This document shows positions 32,301 through 46,696 of a stretch of 64,000 nucleotides of DNA, piece after piece (the first letter of the stretch is position 1; the number at the start of each line of letters is the position of its first letter). The stretch is from Ficedula albicollis (lineage: Eukaryota; Chordata; Aves; Passeriformes; Muscicapidae): the NCBI RefSeq assembly GCF_000247815.1, contig NC_021686.1:3600060-3664059 (forward strand). Reading direction: 5' to 3'. Made by a program: the position numbers and the translations under genes. The notes under the pieces were generated by a model, which saw nothing but the letters and a program-made list of their open reading frames with translations, had not been told where the DNA came from and made no database searches.

Positions 32301-34120
32301 AATCAACTGCTCCCTAATGCTTTGTTTCTTCCCAACACAAGGGGCAGGGACAGGGTCCTGCCATGGAATTAAAGGTGTTACTGAGGGAGAGGACATAGAG
32401 GACATAGACCAAGAGGACATTTGTAAAATGATTCTTTGCTTTCAGAATCTTGACCATCATTCAGCTTTACTCTTTGCTTTCTTGTTTGCTAACTCCCTGT
32501 TCCTTCTGCATTTTGGATTTTATGTTTGCCTTTTTGATGCCCTGAAAATCCTGCTCTGAGAAAGGAGGTGTAGAGGTAGCAGAGTGAGCACAGCCCTGAC
32601 TGGTGCCTGTGCTGGGCTGGTTTGTTCTGCTGGCACCTACTGGGTGCAATCAAACCCTGGGGTTATCCTAGGGGGTACCCAAGTCTGGGCTGCCCACAGA
32701 ATTTATTTTGTCTGGGCAGTGTTTAGGGGCTTTTCTAAAGGCTCAGCTCACAGCAGGGTTTGGATGTAAAGATGGGGATAGTGTTGAGAAGCAGCTGTGT
32801 GAGTATGAATTTTGTTTTCTCTGAAAAAGGAAGATTGTTTCCTGACAAATCAGAGGAATCTATTGCATTGTTAAATGGAAATCTTCATTGTTCTATTTGT
32901 TATCTTGCTTAAATTTAGGAGTTGCCAGATATTTGCTCACTAGGGAGTAGAAAATCAATGACAGAGGTAAATGTGCAATAAATCAAAACCATTCCTGATT
33001 GCCAGACTAGAAGATGTTGTTTTAGTCTCCTCATGATCATTGTTATCTAAAGAGTAACCAGGAATGAAAAAGGTACACATATAAAATAACAATTTTATTC
33101 CTTTTTTGCCCTCCAGTAAAATTTGAAGAGTTGCTACTCTCTTTTAACCTACTAGATTTTAATAACAACCTTGCGAGTTTAAAAAGCAGAAAACGTGGCT
33201 GAAGCTCAGTGAAGAATTAACTGAATTTCAGGTGGATCAGTTTGCAGTGGCACTCAGCAAGCTGCCAACAGCACAGCCCTGACTGTAAAGATGGACCTGA
33301 GCTGGTGCCTTGGTATTCAAGGGGAGAACTTTGCACTAATTTAAATCATTAAGATGAATGGGCACACAACAAATTGGAGTCCCAGGGGGGCTCTAAATGT
33401 GCCAGCAGTTTATACAAGTCGACCTCAGACTCTCTCATGTGTAAGCAAGTCAAGGGGCACCATCTGCAACTGGCCTTTGGAGCTGTTAGGAGTCATGGAG
33501 AGCTTAGGATTGAATTCCAACCAGTTATTTATGGAAGGAAAAGGGAGACTTTAAACAGCCACACTTTTAAGTGAATTATTTCAGGCTTTGTGGGCATTGT
33601 GACATTAAACCTGCAAGCAGCCTCTTGCAATCTTGCTCATTTTCAAACATGTATGTGATTAAACTGCTGTGAACATCTGAATTGTATTACAAAATTCAGT
33701 GTTTCCTAGGTGAGGAGTGTTCAAGTGTGTACACTGAATCTTTTTTCATGAACCAAAGTACTATGGCTGCATATTTTACTTACTTTATAATTTTTGTACT
33801 GCTTTTTAAAATGTCCTAACACTAAACAATTTCACTTAGCAGGACTGAGGTGGCTGTCATTGAAATCACTCATGTTATACACCAAATTATCATAATTTTT
33901 ACTAGTATAGAGTGAGAATTTTCTGTAATTATTCCCTTTTTAATGTTTGAGTTTTTTCAAGATGAAAACCCAACAAAATGAGGCACAAAACTTTACAGTT
34001 TGTATATCTGAGGCAGATTGAGGAGGTGATGTGATACTGCTAGAACTGACTGCTGATTAGAAATCATGGAGCTGTAATGAATTTCATTTTTCACTCTGAG
34101 AAGTGTGGCTCCTAACCTTG
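29396..34120. other. Unique non-coding sequence
   Basis: 4.7 kb without a recognisable gene. Frames of up to 135 codons (minus strand 31049-31456, plus strand 30512-30874) overlap others on the opposite strand and have no known domain. Around 30600-30900 the GC content is higher. Confidence 0.5.
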
Positions 34121-34815
<695 letters not shown>

Positions 34816-35174
34816 ATATCTATATCTATATCTATATCTATATCTATATCTATATCTATATCTATATCTATATCTATATCTATATCTATATCTATATCTA
34901 TATCTATATCTATATCTATATCTATATCTATATCTATATCTATATCTATATCTATATCTATATCTATATCTATATCTATATCTATATCTATATCTATATC
35001 TATATCTATATCTATATCTATATCTATATCTATATCTATATCTATATCTATATCTATATCTATATCTATATCTATATCTATATCTATATCTATATCTATA
35101 TCTATATCTATATCTATATCTATATCTATATCTATATCTATATCTATATCTATATCTATATCTATATCTATATC
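34816..35174. repeat. (ATATCT)n hexanucleotide array
   Basis: About 360 bp, some 60 perfect TATATC-type hexamers. Plus-strand translation gives an Ile-Ser dipeptide repeat and minus-strand translation an Arg-Tyr dipeptide repeat. Neither is a gene. Confidence 0.95.
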
Positions 35175-35206
35175 CCATCTATATCTATATCATCTATATC
35201 TATCTA

Positions 35207-35549
<343 letters not shown>

Positions 35550-38500
35550 ATATATATATATCTATGTCATTTTTATCTGTATCTATGTCACACCCCTTCT
35601 GATACAGGCACTCCATAGGGTCACAGGTGAATCTAACCTTGCTTTTCCTACATGTCCCAAAGGTGTGGATCCCTTACACGTTTCTCCTTGCATATCCTCT
35701 CAGGCTGTTCTTATAGTAAAGGTTAATTGCAGCAAAAGATGTTCTCCTGATGGTAACACAGGTCTGTGTTAGTCCCTTCTGTAAAATGCCAGAAAACACT
35801 GGAATGCTGTTACAGTCGAGCTGTATCTTGTTGTAGAGATAAAAACCCCCTTCTTTGCCTAAAATACAGAAATTGACCTTTTAAAATCAATGTTAGCAAA
35901 AAAACTCTAAACAAAAATCATTGCACTTTTGTAGTGATGTGGTTTTTAGTAACTCAGACTGAATTTACCAAAAAGATTTTTAAAGGATAAAATGGAAATA
36001 AAATTATTCATCCATCAGTAACTTCATAAGGTATTTCTTAGCTGTAATTAAATCACCAACTGGGCTAAAGTCATGGATTTACCATCTCAGATAATCCTGG
36101 GTGTTTTGTGCACTGTGATAATGGCATTGTGTTATGTAGAGCTGACCTTCTTCACAGGTGTATTGTAAGGTTTGATCATTAGTCAAAAGAGAGAAGAATA
36201 AAAACAACATGGGAAACCTGTCTGTTGGAAACTATTTGAGCTTAGCTGCTTTCAAACCCAGAGTGCTATTTAAAAAGTTAGTGAAGGAAATAATTTAGAG
36301 TCTCTTGCCCACAATAAAAGATTATCTGACTTGTTGCAATGAATTAACCCAGATTTCATGTCAGTACAGACAGGCTGACAAGGGTATTGGTGCTCTGTAT
36401 CCCCAACAGAATCCAAACCAAACCTCGAGCTGCCTGAGTTTAAATCTTCTACTCTAAGGATGTTTAATCCTGTCACAGATTGGAAGGGGTTTTTGTGTAA
36501 GGGGAAGTCAGGTCTTGTGGTGGTGTTGCAGCCCCTGTGCCTGTGCTCCCTCACGCCCTGCTGTGATTTCTTTGTCCTCTGTCTCTTCTCAGAGTCCATA
36601 GATTACTTTTTGACATCTGCAGCCCTGTCTGCTCTCAAGGCTTTCCCTTTGGTAGATTATCTCCACAGGAATATTTCCTGTTTTTCCTTGTGTGTTTGCA
36701 TGTCTGTGATAACTTTACATCCATTCCTTTGTGGAATTAACACCTGGTTTGTTGTGCTCAGGTGCTTTTGGAACCTGTCAGGACTTGGAGAGATGGCAGT
36801 GTTGCTATTCCCTTTCAAAAATGAACCACCTACTCATTTTCTTCTATGCTATTTCTATTTCAGCCTTGCCTCTTACAGCTTGTCAGAAGTGTCTCTATTC
36901 ATGCATCTCTTCCCCTTGTGGATCTGGTACAACTAAACCACCCATCACCAGGCTGATGGATATACCATGGCCACACTAGCTCAAGATGTTTAGTTTTCCT
37001 CCTGCTCGCAGCAGTCCCACTTTGTGACTGCTGTGTGTGGCACAAAGTGCCTGAGTGGTGTTATTAGGAATTTTTGGAGATATTGTTATGCATAGTTATT
37101 TTTTCTCAATTATTTTCTGAGCAAATGTGCAGAACCAAGAGCTCTGGACTCAAGATCTTTGTTGATCTTTTGTGCCTTGTAGTAGAGTTGTAATTTCTCT
37201 CAGTGTTTTGGCTGTTTGGTGTCTCTGACTTCTGACCAAGGGGCCATCCTACTTTGGGACAGAGCTGCCAACTGTGGCCACGTGCTTTGGTCATGTGCCC
37301 TCCAAAAATTTTGATTCTGAAAGTGCCACTTAGGAATTTCTATTTCTGCTGGTTAGGAATTTATATTTCAGACGCTGCTGAAAGCAGCAGTCCAAGAGGA
37401 TCTATGTATAGCTGTCATCACACTCTCTCTTCAAATGGAAAAATGTGATACTGTGACATTTTAGGAAAACAATAACAAAAATCACAAATCAGTGGAAGCA
37501 CTATTTAGTTCAGTAATAGATGAATAACACTGTGGATAATTTTACCACTCCTATATTTAGGGAAGCAAGGCCCTGTAGTATGTTGGTAACAGCAGAACTT
37601 GATCAATATGAAGCACCAGCTGGTGTTCTATAAATGCAGATCTTAGGGCACACATCCGAAGAACTCTCAAGCTCTGTGAGTACCAGAGAAATTATAGCAA
37701 CTGCCACCAAATGGGTCACTCCATGGAAATCACAGTCTGGTGAGAAAGACATTCCCCTTTCAGAGTCAGAGTACCAGGTTAGCTCAGTGCTTTACCTGGA
37801 AGTGCTTCCCCAAATGAAACCTGGATTTTTGTGGGTTTGGTAGGTGAACCCTTCCCAGGCATGTCCTGGTTTGTCCCTCCCAGGGCTGGAATGGTGTGTC
37901 CAGCCAGGAGATGTTCCAGCTGAAAGCTTTGCTTTGTGCTCTCACTGTTTTGACAAAAGAAATGCTTAAGCCTGAGGCAATTGAAATATAGTCATGTGGA
38001 ATGAAGGGATCTGGACAAAACTAAGAAATGCTTATCTGTGTCAATCCCAGAGTGTCCTGGAAGTTTAGCAGTCACTGTCAGTCGTGGATTTAACTTTCTG
38101 AGAACTGGGGGAGTTTTCCTTAACTTCAGTGCTGTATAAATGTCCCTTAGTTTGTAGAAGCAGTGGTTTGGGGAAATTGGCCCAGCTAAATTGACATTTA
38201 CCTGTTCATATAGAACAGGATTCTTTGTTCCCTGGGGATTCTTGCCAAGATTTTCATGCTAACAGAATAGAAGGATTGCTTTTGCACATCTCTGGTTCCC
38301 TTTCTTATGGGAAGTGGGCAGCTTGGTGGCTTGGCCCCTTTGCTTTGTGAAGCTCAGCTCAGCATTGCATTATTTCCTGACATTTATTCCTGACATTCCT
38401 GGGATTTAAAAGGTGCCCAGTGCAGGCACATGCAGGATACATCTCTAGAAATTGAGAGAAACTGGGAATCAGGTGAAAACCCTAAAATAACCCAATTGCT

Positions 38501-39103
38501 GCTCTTCTCTTCATGCAAATGTGTGGTCAGTCCCTCAGTTACTCCTTGTAATAAATTTGCTGATGACATCTTCATTGCAGTGTCTACAAGGGTATTGTAG
38601 CAACTTATATGTAACATTCTATTTAGGCACAGGTTTTTATTTTCACCATTTTAAATCTTCTACTGTTGCACAGGAGCAGCAAAAATAATTATCTTCTACT
38701 CAAGATTTCTTTATAATTTGGTCATGTATTCATGGTGTTGGGGAACAAATGAGCATTGCTGGTGTGAAAGGTCTGTTTTAAGGTAGGCAGCTGAATGAGA
38801 AAAAATGTAGATTTTGACCAAAATTAAATGTGTGCACCATGTTCTTACTTTTGCCAACTATTAGGGAACAGTAGTAAAAAATATAATCACATCCTAGTGC
38901 AGATGAATAAAAAATAAGAATTATCCCCTCTGTTTGCTCTACCTAGACCACACTTAAACTTTCTCCCAGAATGTGTGGGCTATAATCGTGGAGCAATTGA
39001 GATCCTGACTATAAAACATATCCAAAATCCTTTCCACATTTGTTTAAGAGTAGTTTTTGAAGCACCATAGGTTTCACTCTGGCATGTCCTGTTATTGGGC
39101 TGT
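35550..39103. other. Unique non-coding sequence
   Basis: 3.5 kb of single-copy DNA. The longest frame (36460-36936, 158 codons) is hydrophobic by composition only and has no recognisable family. I see no RNA gene or mobile element. Confidence 0.5.
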
Positions 39104-39196
39104 CCAGTTGTGCTGGTTTTGGCTGGGACAGGATTATTTTTCTTCATAGGAGTTTTGGGTTTGCTGCTGATAATACACAGATATTGCCTTTACTGC
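39104..39196 (+). mobile_element. End of an avian ERV-type LTR
   Basis: GTGCTGGTTTTGGCTGGGAC, then a TTTTTCTTCATAG word, GCTGCTGATAATACACAG, and a TTACTGCTGAGC word follow in the order of a common bird LTR end that I remember. The LTR is cut off by the tandem array beginning at 39197. It has no coding capacity. The class (ERVL-like) is my recollection and needs RepeatMasker. Strand is given assuming the TGTGCTGG end is the LTR 5' end. Confidence 0.65.
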
Positions 39197-40603
39197 TGAG
39201 CTGTGTGGCTCTAGGCTGGGCTGAGGGCTCTGTCTGGTATTAAACTGAGCTGTGTGCTTCTAGGCTGGGCTGAGGGCTCTGGTATTAAACTGAGCTGTGT
39301 GGCTCTAGGCTGAGCTGAGGGCTCTGTGTGTTGTTAGGCAGGGCTGGGGGCTCTGTTTTGTACTAAACTGAGCTGTGTGGCTCTAGGCTGGGCTGAGGGC
39401 TCTGTTCTGGTGCTAAACTGAACTGTGTGCTTCTAGGCTGGGCTGAGGGTTCTGGTATTAAACTGAGCTGTGTGCTTCTAGGCTGGGCTGAGGGCTCTGG
39501 TATTAAACTGAGCTGTGTGGCTCTAGGCTGAGCTGAGGGCTCTGTGTGTTGTTAGGCAGGGCTGGGGGCTCTGTTTTGTACTAAACTGAGCTGTGTGGCT
39601 CTAGGCTGGGCTGAGGGCTCTGTTTGGTATTAAACTGAGCTGTGTGCTTCTAGGCTGGGCTGAGGGCTCTGGTATTAAACTGAGCTGTGTGGCTCTAGGC
39701 TGAGCTGAGGGCTCTGTGTGTTGTTAGGCAGGGCTGGGGGCTCTGTTTTGTACTAAACTGAGCTGTGTGGCTCTAGGCTGGGCTGAGGGCTCTGTTTGGT
39801 ATTAAACTGAGCTGTGTGCTTCTAGGCTGGGCTGAGGGCTCTGGTATTAAACTGAGCTGTGTGGCTCTAGGCTGAGCTGAGGGCTCTGTGTGTTGTTAGG
39901 CAGGGCTGGGGGCTCTGTTTTGTACTAAACTGAGCTGTGTGGCTCTAGGCTGGGCTGAGGGCTCTGTTTGGTATTAAACTGAGCTGTGTGCTTCTAGGCT
40001 GGGCTGAGGGCTCTGGTATTAAACTGAGCTGTGTGGCTCTAGGCTGAGCTGAGGGCTCTGTGTGTTGTTAGGCAGGGCTGGGGGCTCTGTTTTGTACTAA
40101 ACTGAGCTGTGTGGCTCTAGGCTGGGCTGAGGGCTCTGTTTGGTTCTAAACTGAGCTGTGTGGCTCTAGGCTGGGCTGGGGGCTCTGTGTGTTGTTAGGC
40201 TGAGCTGTGCGGCTCTAGGCTGGGCTGAGGGCTCTGTCTGTTGTTAGGCTGGGCTGGGGGCTCTGTGTGTTGTTAGGCTGGGCTGGGGGCTCTGTCTGTT
40301 GTTAGGCTGGGCTGGGGGCTCTGTGTGTTGTTAGGCTGGGCTGGGGGCTCTGTCTGTTGTTAGGCTGAGCTGTGTGGCTCTAGACTGGGCTGTGTGGCTC
40401 TGTCTGTTATTAGGCTGGGCTGGGGGCTCTGTCTGTTGTTAGGCTGAGCTGTGTGGCTCTAGGCTGGGCTGCGGGCTCTGTGTGTTGTTAGGCTGAGCTG
40501 TGCGGCTCTAGGCTGGGCTGAGGGCTCTGTCTGTTGTTAGGCTGGGCTGGGGGCTCTGTTTGGTACTAAACTGGGCTGTGCGGCTCTAGGCTGGGCTGGG
40601 GGG
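39197..40603. repeat. Minisatellite with 172-bp higher-order repeat
   Basis: About 1.4 kb of related units built from CTGAGCTGTGTGGCTCTAGG and GGCTGAGGGCTCTG words. The middle part repeats a composite of a 49-bp, a 45-bp and a 78-bp subunit (172 bp in total). The landmark TTGTTAGGCA recurs at 39331, 39549, 39721, 39893 and 40065, the last three intervals being exactly 172 bp. The first interval is 218 bp because it has one extra 45-46-bp subunit. From about 40150 the array changes to shorter units of about 29 bp with GGCTGGGCTGGGGGCTCTG. Confidence 0.95.
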
Positions 40604-43600
40604 TCCCAGCCAGCCCAGCATTTGTTTAAAAGCTGCAGCAGCCCCTCTCCCTCGGCTGTCCCTGCAGGAAGATCATCCCGGGGACGGTGGCAGCGGGGCT
40701 CAGATCCATCACTGTAGTCACTGGCCTGTCCACACTGACTGCTTCTCTGAGCCACACATAAACACAGCTGGCAGCAATCCATTGCCCTGGAATCGCAGGA
40801 AAAGCTCCCTGTTCACTCATGTGACAGTGGGGCTGACATTCTTTTGTCTGTGATCTCCTTTGCCATCATTGCCACCTGTTCTTATTTATGACAGAACTTA
40901 ATAGTAGCTTGAACAGATTTTCTTTTTCAGTTCTCTCAGCTTTGTTTGTGGTGGTTTGGGGCATTTTTCATTATTATCATGGAATGAAGGGTCTTGTAAT
41001 CACTCCCAAGTGGCCATATCTGGTAGAAAGTTTAATAATATGCATTCTAAAAAAAAAAAAAAAAAGTAGTTCCCATGTTGTATTAGAATAGCTTTGTACA
41101 TAGAAGGATTGTGGCTTACAGCTCATTCATTTCTGACAGAGACCATTTCCATCTGTGCCTCTTGCTGAACTGGGAAACTCCTAATCCTTTATGTGAAGTG
41201 CATGTGTGTGGAAATATTAATATTTCTAGGAAAACTAAATCAGATGAAAGTGTGAACAAAATGAAATTAATTAGGTTACTGAAATAGGAAAATAATCCCA
41301 TATTATCACCTTGTCCCCTCATTTATCTGCAGCTTGTAAAAGGACAGTGAGGCCATGATTTTGCTGCAATATTATTTTACAGTTGCATGAGCTTTCTTCA
41401 AGTGCAGGGAGAGGTTTTCCAAAGACCTTGCAGTCTTAGTTCTGAATTCTTATGAAGGAAGGAAGAATTGAAATATTCATGTGATAACTTAGTGAGAGGA
41501 GCTAATCTCTCAGCATGGAAGTGATGCCTCTTTAGCAGTGAGGGATGATCCACGCCATCCATGGGGTGCTAATAAAACATTCCATATGCCAGGAGAATCT
41601 GTTTTCCTTGGTCCTTAATAAGAATATGTCCGTATCTAATAGTGATAAAATGAACTTTAAGCTATTAATAACTAATGTCGTATCCTTTTAATGAAAAAAA
41701 TAAATTACACGAAAAAGCAGAAAGGTGGGAAATGTTTGGTGAGGCCACAGCAAGGGATGAGCAGCAGCCAAATGGATCCTTGGCAGGTTTTCCACCCTGC
41801 CACATCCCCAGAGAAACTCTGAAATGCTAATGCTGGGCTATAAAAATGTTAATACTGAGTGCCAATGACAGCGTGCAAGGCAAGGAAATGCACAATGTAA
41901 AAAGTTTTCAGTTCCATAAGACTCTTGAAGAGCTGATGGGATTGCCTTCCCCCTCCTTCAAGGGGTTGGAAAGAAATGAGGAGAGGTTCTGGCTGATGTG
42001 GAAAATGAGCAGCAGTGTTTACATGTCCCATCCTATTTACTCTGAGGTTGCAGAAAGCACCAGCTGCCAAGAACAGTGTAAATAACAGGAATTTGAACTC
42101 TATGTCTGCAAAATTTTTCAATGCTTTTGCTTTAACTAGAGAGTATTTTGCTGCAAGTTTAAGCTTGCTCCATCCTTCACTTTTTCTTTGAATCGATGTT
42201 ATCTTCATGTATTTATAACAGGTACATTTACTCAGTGATCTTCACTGTGAAACTGTCCCTAGGGGAAGCTGATGGCACTAATTGCCATTTTTAGTGTTAG
42301 AAACAACCAAACCACAGTTTTAAAAAGCACTTTGCATTGGTTAAATTCTACTTTCCTGATTTTCTCAAGGTTGAAGTTAAATCAGTCCTGAATCCTAAAG
42401 ATCTGACATTATCATCCACTGAGTTCCAGGGACACTTCAAACTTATCTGTGTAATTCCTGTAAGAAACATGCTGGAGAACAAAAGTGATGTTTCTGGCTT
42501 AGAGATTTTCTCAATAACCCTGCTCTCCTTTCTGCACTGCAGGATGTTTGGAACCCTGCACCTGGCAGTGCCATGGCAGGTCCTGGAGCTTTCATTTGCA
42601 GATATTTATGGAGCTGGCAGCTTCCATTTATTGTTCACCGAGGTCTTGCTTCTGTATGTTCAACACAAGTGTCACTGGTACTGGAGTCATGGGCAGTTTA
42701 ATCTCATTAGTCCCCAATTATGTCCTGAGCCCAGTGAAGGGAGAGGCAGGGCTCAGGTTTGCAGCTGGTGCTGCTGGAAATGTTCTGATTCCAGGTATCC
42801 ATGGGTGCTTCTGCCCCAGATCTCCTCCTGGGGACAAGGTGGGCTGGGATTTGCCCAGACACCACGGCCTGCATTCACACAGGTTACAGCAGCGCTGCCC
42901 AGACTTCCAAGGCAGCTTTATGTCTCAGGGGCTTCAGCGAATGCTTGGAATATATTGCTGCTGCAATTTAGAGAAAACCTGATTTCCCACATTTCAAATT
43001 ACTGTAATGTGTTTAAAAAAACCCCACAAAGACTTCCCCCTACCTACCCCATGCCCCAGCCTGGAGTGTTTACTGCGATTCCAGGATTCGTTCCTGACCA
43101 AGCTTCATTTGCTTTTGCTCTCTTTTCCCTTTTCTTTTCCTTTGATATTCCCAGACAGGTAGGTTTTATTGATGTCAGCTTCCATGACTGTCAAGGAACA
43201 ATCTCACAATTTTCAGCTGGCCCTGTTTTAAGAAAATAAAGCAAGGACATGAAGGTTTTTAAGACAGTGAATTAATGGAAGTGTAGACTGATCATTTATT
43301 ACACAAAGCACTACTTTTGACCTACACAGAGACAACTCTGTCTGTTCCCCTGCACGTCTGTGGATTCCCTGGGTTTGAGCTCTCCTTTTACCATAATGTG
43401 AACATTTCTTTGTCCTAGGAGCAGAGCTCAGCCCAAATGGGATGAGCTATGGCAAGGAAGAGAGCAGGCAGGAAGCACTGCCAAACAATGCTGTTAGAAT
43501 TCCATAAATTTCCCTTTTACAGCAGGCATGGCTTCAGTAATGTGAGTCATTGACAGCAGTGTTTCTGTGATCCTTAATGGAAAGCAGATTTTTTTCAAGT

Positions 43601-46600
43601 CAACAAAAAAGATCATCTGGATTAGCCTCATTAAAGTCAGTGCAATTTCTGGCCAAAGGATTGTGTCTATATGTTCCAGGAGTAAAACAGCATGTAAAAT
43701 CTAACAGCAGTTTGCAGTGATTTATTGCCTCTAGTTTTCTATGATTTTTAATCATTAAAGAGTATGTAAAAACATATTTTATACACAATCTTTTATCTTA
43801 CATTTATTTTTATATTTCTCCATAGCAATTTATTGCAATAGATATATCACCATTACTATAGACATTTATAGTGCCATTAAAATTCAATGCCACCATAAAT
43901 TTATGCTCCTTAAAGTTTGACATTTGTAACAGCTTCCACAAGGGCATATTTTATACTGAAAGTGAAACTTGAAGTAGAAACTTTTCTTAAATTTAAGATG
44001 TAGTCAAGGAAAGAGGTGTCTTTTATCTGCTTTTAAGAAATTCAGTAACTTGGGTGACACTGTACAAGGCTCCAATTTTGGATTTAATTTGCTCAAGACA
44101 CTACAAACAAGTTCCAGGTAAAACAGGATCTGCAAAACATTATAAAGCTATTCTTTACTGGCTGACACACAAAACATGGATAGTATATAATGAGTATGAA
44201 TGAATATCTTGATTCTTCAACTAGAAGAGTTTAAAAATGACAATTCTGTATATGGAATGTTTAAGATTATTTAAAGATCTTTGCAGAACCAGGCAGGAAT
44301 TTCTCTCTCTCTCTCTCTCTCTCATATTTTTTATTCATAGGAAAAAAATAGACTGCTGAGTAAGTATCAGCATGGAGTTGAATGTAATGTGCAAGTGAAT
44401 AGCAAGTTGATTTTCCTGTTGCTAATGTTTTTTTAATAGAAATTCAAAAGGGAAAAATATGTTTTCATGGTTCAGAGTATGTTGATAATGGTCAAAATTA
44501 CCAGCAACCTTTCCCTTGCACCCCCCTTGCCTCCACACAGGGGGATGAATCAGTTCTCCATGGAAGCATTTTCCTTCTGAGATCCACCAGAATCCAGCAG
44601 AAAGTTCAGGTGCTCCAAACAGAGAGAGCCTGAGCATCTGAGAGCAGCAATCCCATGGGGACTGCAGCTGTTGGGCAGGAGAGTCAGCAAGGACTTGTTT
44701 GCCTTCATGAGATCTAGAGGTACTCTTATTTTCTATTACAGAGTGGCAGGCATTACCAAAATTTATTTTTAAATATGGAAAAAAGCATAAATTCATGCAT
44801 AAAAAATTTATGCATAAAAAATTTATGCTTAAAAGCATAAATTTATAAGTTATATGTAGTGTGTGAGCAATGTTCAAGTGGCTGATATTTGCATGTTTAA
44901 GAGCTGCACTGGTAACATGTAAGAAAAACTGAATGAGAAACAGGAGTTCTGGTGTAGCATCAAGTAATCACTCTGAATTAGCAATAAACCTGCACTGTGT
45001 TTAGCAGGAGTAATATTTCTATAAACCTGGGGACAGATTTGATAGTCAATAGGATGAAGGTGAAAGTGTCGCACAAGTGAAGCAAAAGGAAAGACAGAAA
45101 AAAAAAATCTAATTGTCACTAATACAGACAGAGGCAGATTTTATCATCTTTATTTCCTACTGTGGTTTGTGAGACGAGCTGCTCTGAAGAGAGAGATTGC
45201 AAGGTGGTGATAAAGCATACCACAAAACAACAAATGTGCTGGAAAACCACTTCAATTTTTCAGTGTCAGGAAATCTGGAGTCTGCCATCCTGTAGTTGGA
45301 CTGTGGGGTTTTTTAGCCCAGAAAACTGGAAGCTTCACAAGGTAATGAGAGAGGAAGATCAGTGGAGTGCTCCTGGCAAAGTCAAAAGCAAAGCTGGTTT
45401 CAGGAGAGAGGGCTCTGACACAAAGTTGGTGTGGGATGTACCTGTGTCCCAGCACAGTTCACAGGGTGCTGCTCTACTCAAAGCTCTCTTTAGAGTCAGA
45501 AATAAGGGACCTGCAGGGCTTGCAGTCATTAGTGGTGCCACAGCAGCTCCCACACAAAGTGGCTCGTTAGTGCTGTGGTTCTGATGTAATTACCTTCAGC
45601 CAGCCCAAATTACCCCTCAGTCCCAGCTGCACTGAGAGATTCTGGGAGCAAACTCTGATGAGGTTAACCAGGAGAGGTGATGGCATCACAAATTATAAAT
45701 AACTACATCGGGAACTAAACTTTGCTAATGGAGGTTTTCCAGTCTACCAGACAGAAAAGTTTCACCAAGGCTGTTGGAAGTAGTTAAAACAGGAGTTCGT
45801 TTTTAGGAGAAAAAAAAAAAAAAGATGGAAATTTTCCAATTGTGAATGTGATTATTTGTTTGGCTAAATCTTTCAAAGAAGCTTGTGAAAAGTTCTTATT
45901 GATAGGAAAGTTAAAATCAGATTTGGATCTCTTTAAAGCCAAGTTTGGATGCTTTTTACGGGGCAATTCAAAGTGATTTCAGTCAGAACTTGCTGTACAG
46001 GAGATAAAGCTTGTGCCATGGCATTATTCCTGAATTAATGATAGCATTTCCCTGTGCTCTTTCATCCTAAATCCTGCTGTGGTGGTGGGCCAGGGGCTGT
46101 GACCTTTCAGATCCCTTTTTCCTTGGCAGCAGGCGAGGGACTCTGGGATTTGCCAGTGGCCTCTTCCAATTCCTGCTGCAGCCAGGACGTGTGGGATGTT
46201 TAGAAAAGCTTTCTCATGGCCTCGTGGTTTTTTGTCACATGGTTTTACCTCGGTTTGAACATACCTCACAACAGCGAGATGAATAAACCTATCATTTTAT
46301 TTCCATATTGCATATAGGGTATCTAATCAGCATTTATGACATGAAAGATTAATCCCACCCACGAGGAGGGATCTTTATAATTCATTAGTGCCATCACCTT
46401 GCTTGAGTTACACACTGCTCATTTCATTCAAGATAGAAAAATCCATGTCCTAGGAATGTTCATCATGCCTCTTATTTGTGAATTTATTACTCAGTGGGAA
46501 AAATTTGAATGTAAAGTTACTTTTCAGTGGTAAATACTGCATCAAGTCTTTGACCATTTCTGTGAAAATGTGGCTGATTTGGCAGAAATGGCCCATTCCT

Positions 46601-46696
46601 TTTGGAAACATCTCAGAGTTGGAGAAAGTGCAGAGATACAGGGATTTTTGGAACTGGACATGAAACCTGATATGATCATTTGATTTACTTAGCAGA
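40604..46696. other. Unique non-coding sequence
   Basis: 6 kb without a recognised gene. The longest non-repeat frame in the window lies here (42337-43239, 300 codons from a TTG, or shorter from an internal ATG). It has no domain that I recognise and an AATAAA at its end, so I do not call it. A 17-A run lies near 41050 and a 16-A run near 45810. A CpG-containing patch at about 40660-40710 follows a pyrimidine-rich tract ending in CAG but yields no recognisable exon. Confidence 0.5.
44301..44323. repeat. (TC)n microsatellite
   Basis: About eleven TC dinucleotides. Confidence 0.9.

Noticed and set aside
40640..40850. Possible exon after a pyrimidine-rich CCCTGCAG acceptor-like site, with some CpG
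   Set aside because: About 60 codons open in one frame, but no recognisable protein, and it ends in a stop without a clear donor or context. Too weak to call.
42337..43239. 300-codon plus-strand frame, the longest outside repeats
   Set aside because: It starts at a TTG, has no recognisable domain or biased codon pattern, and one chance frame of this size is plausible in 64 kb. RNA-seq or conservation would decide.
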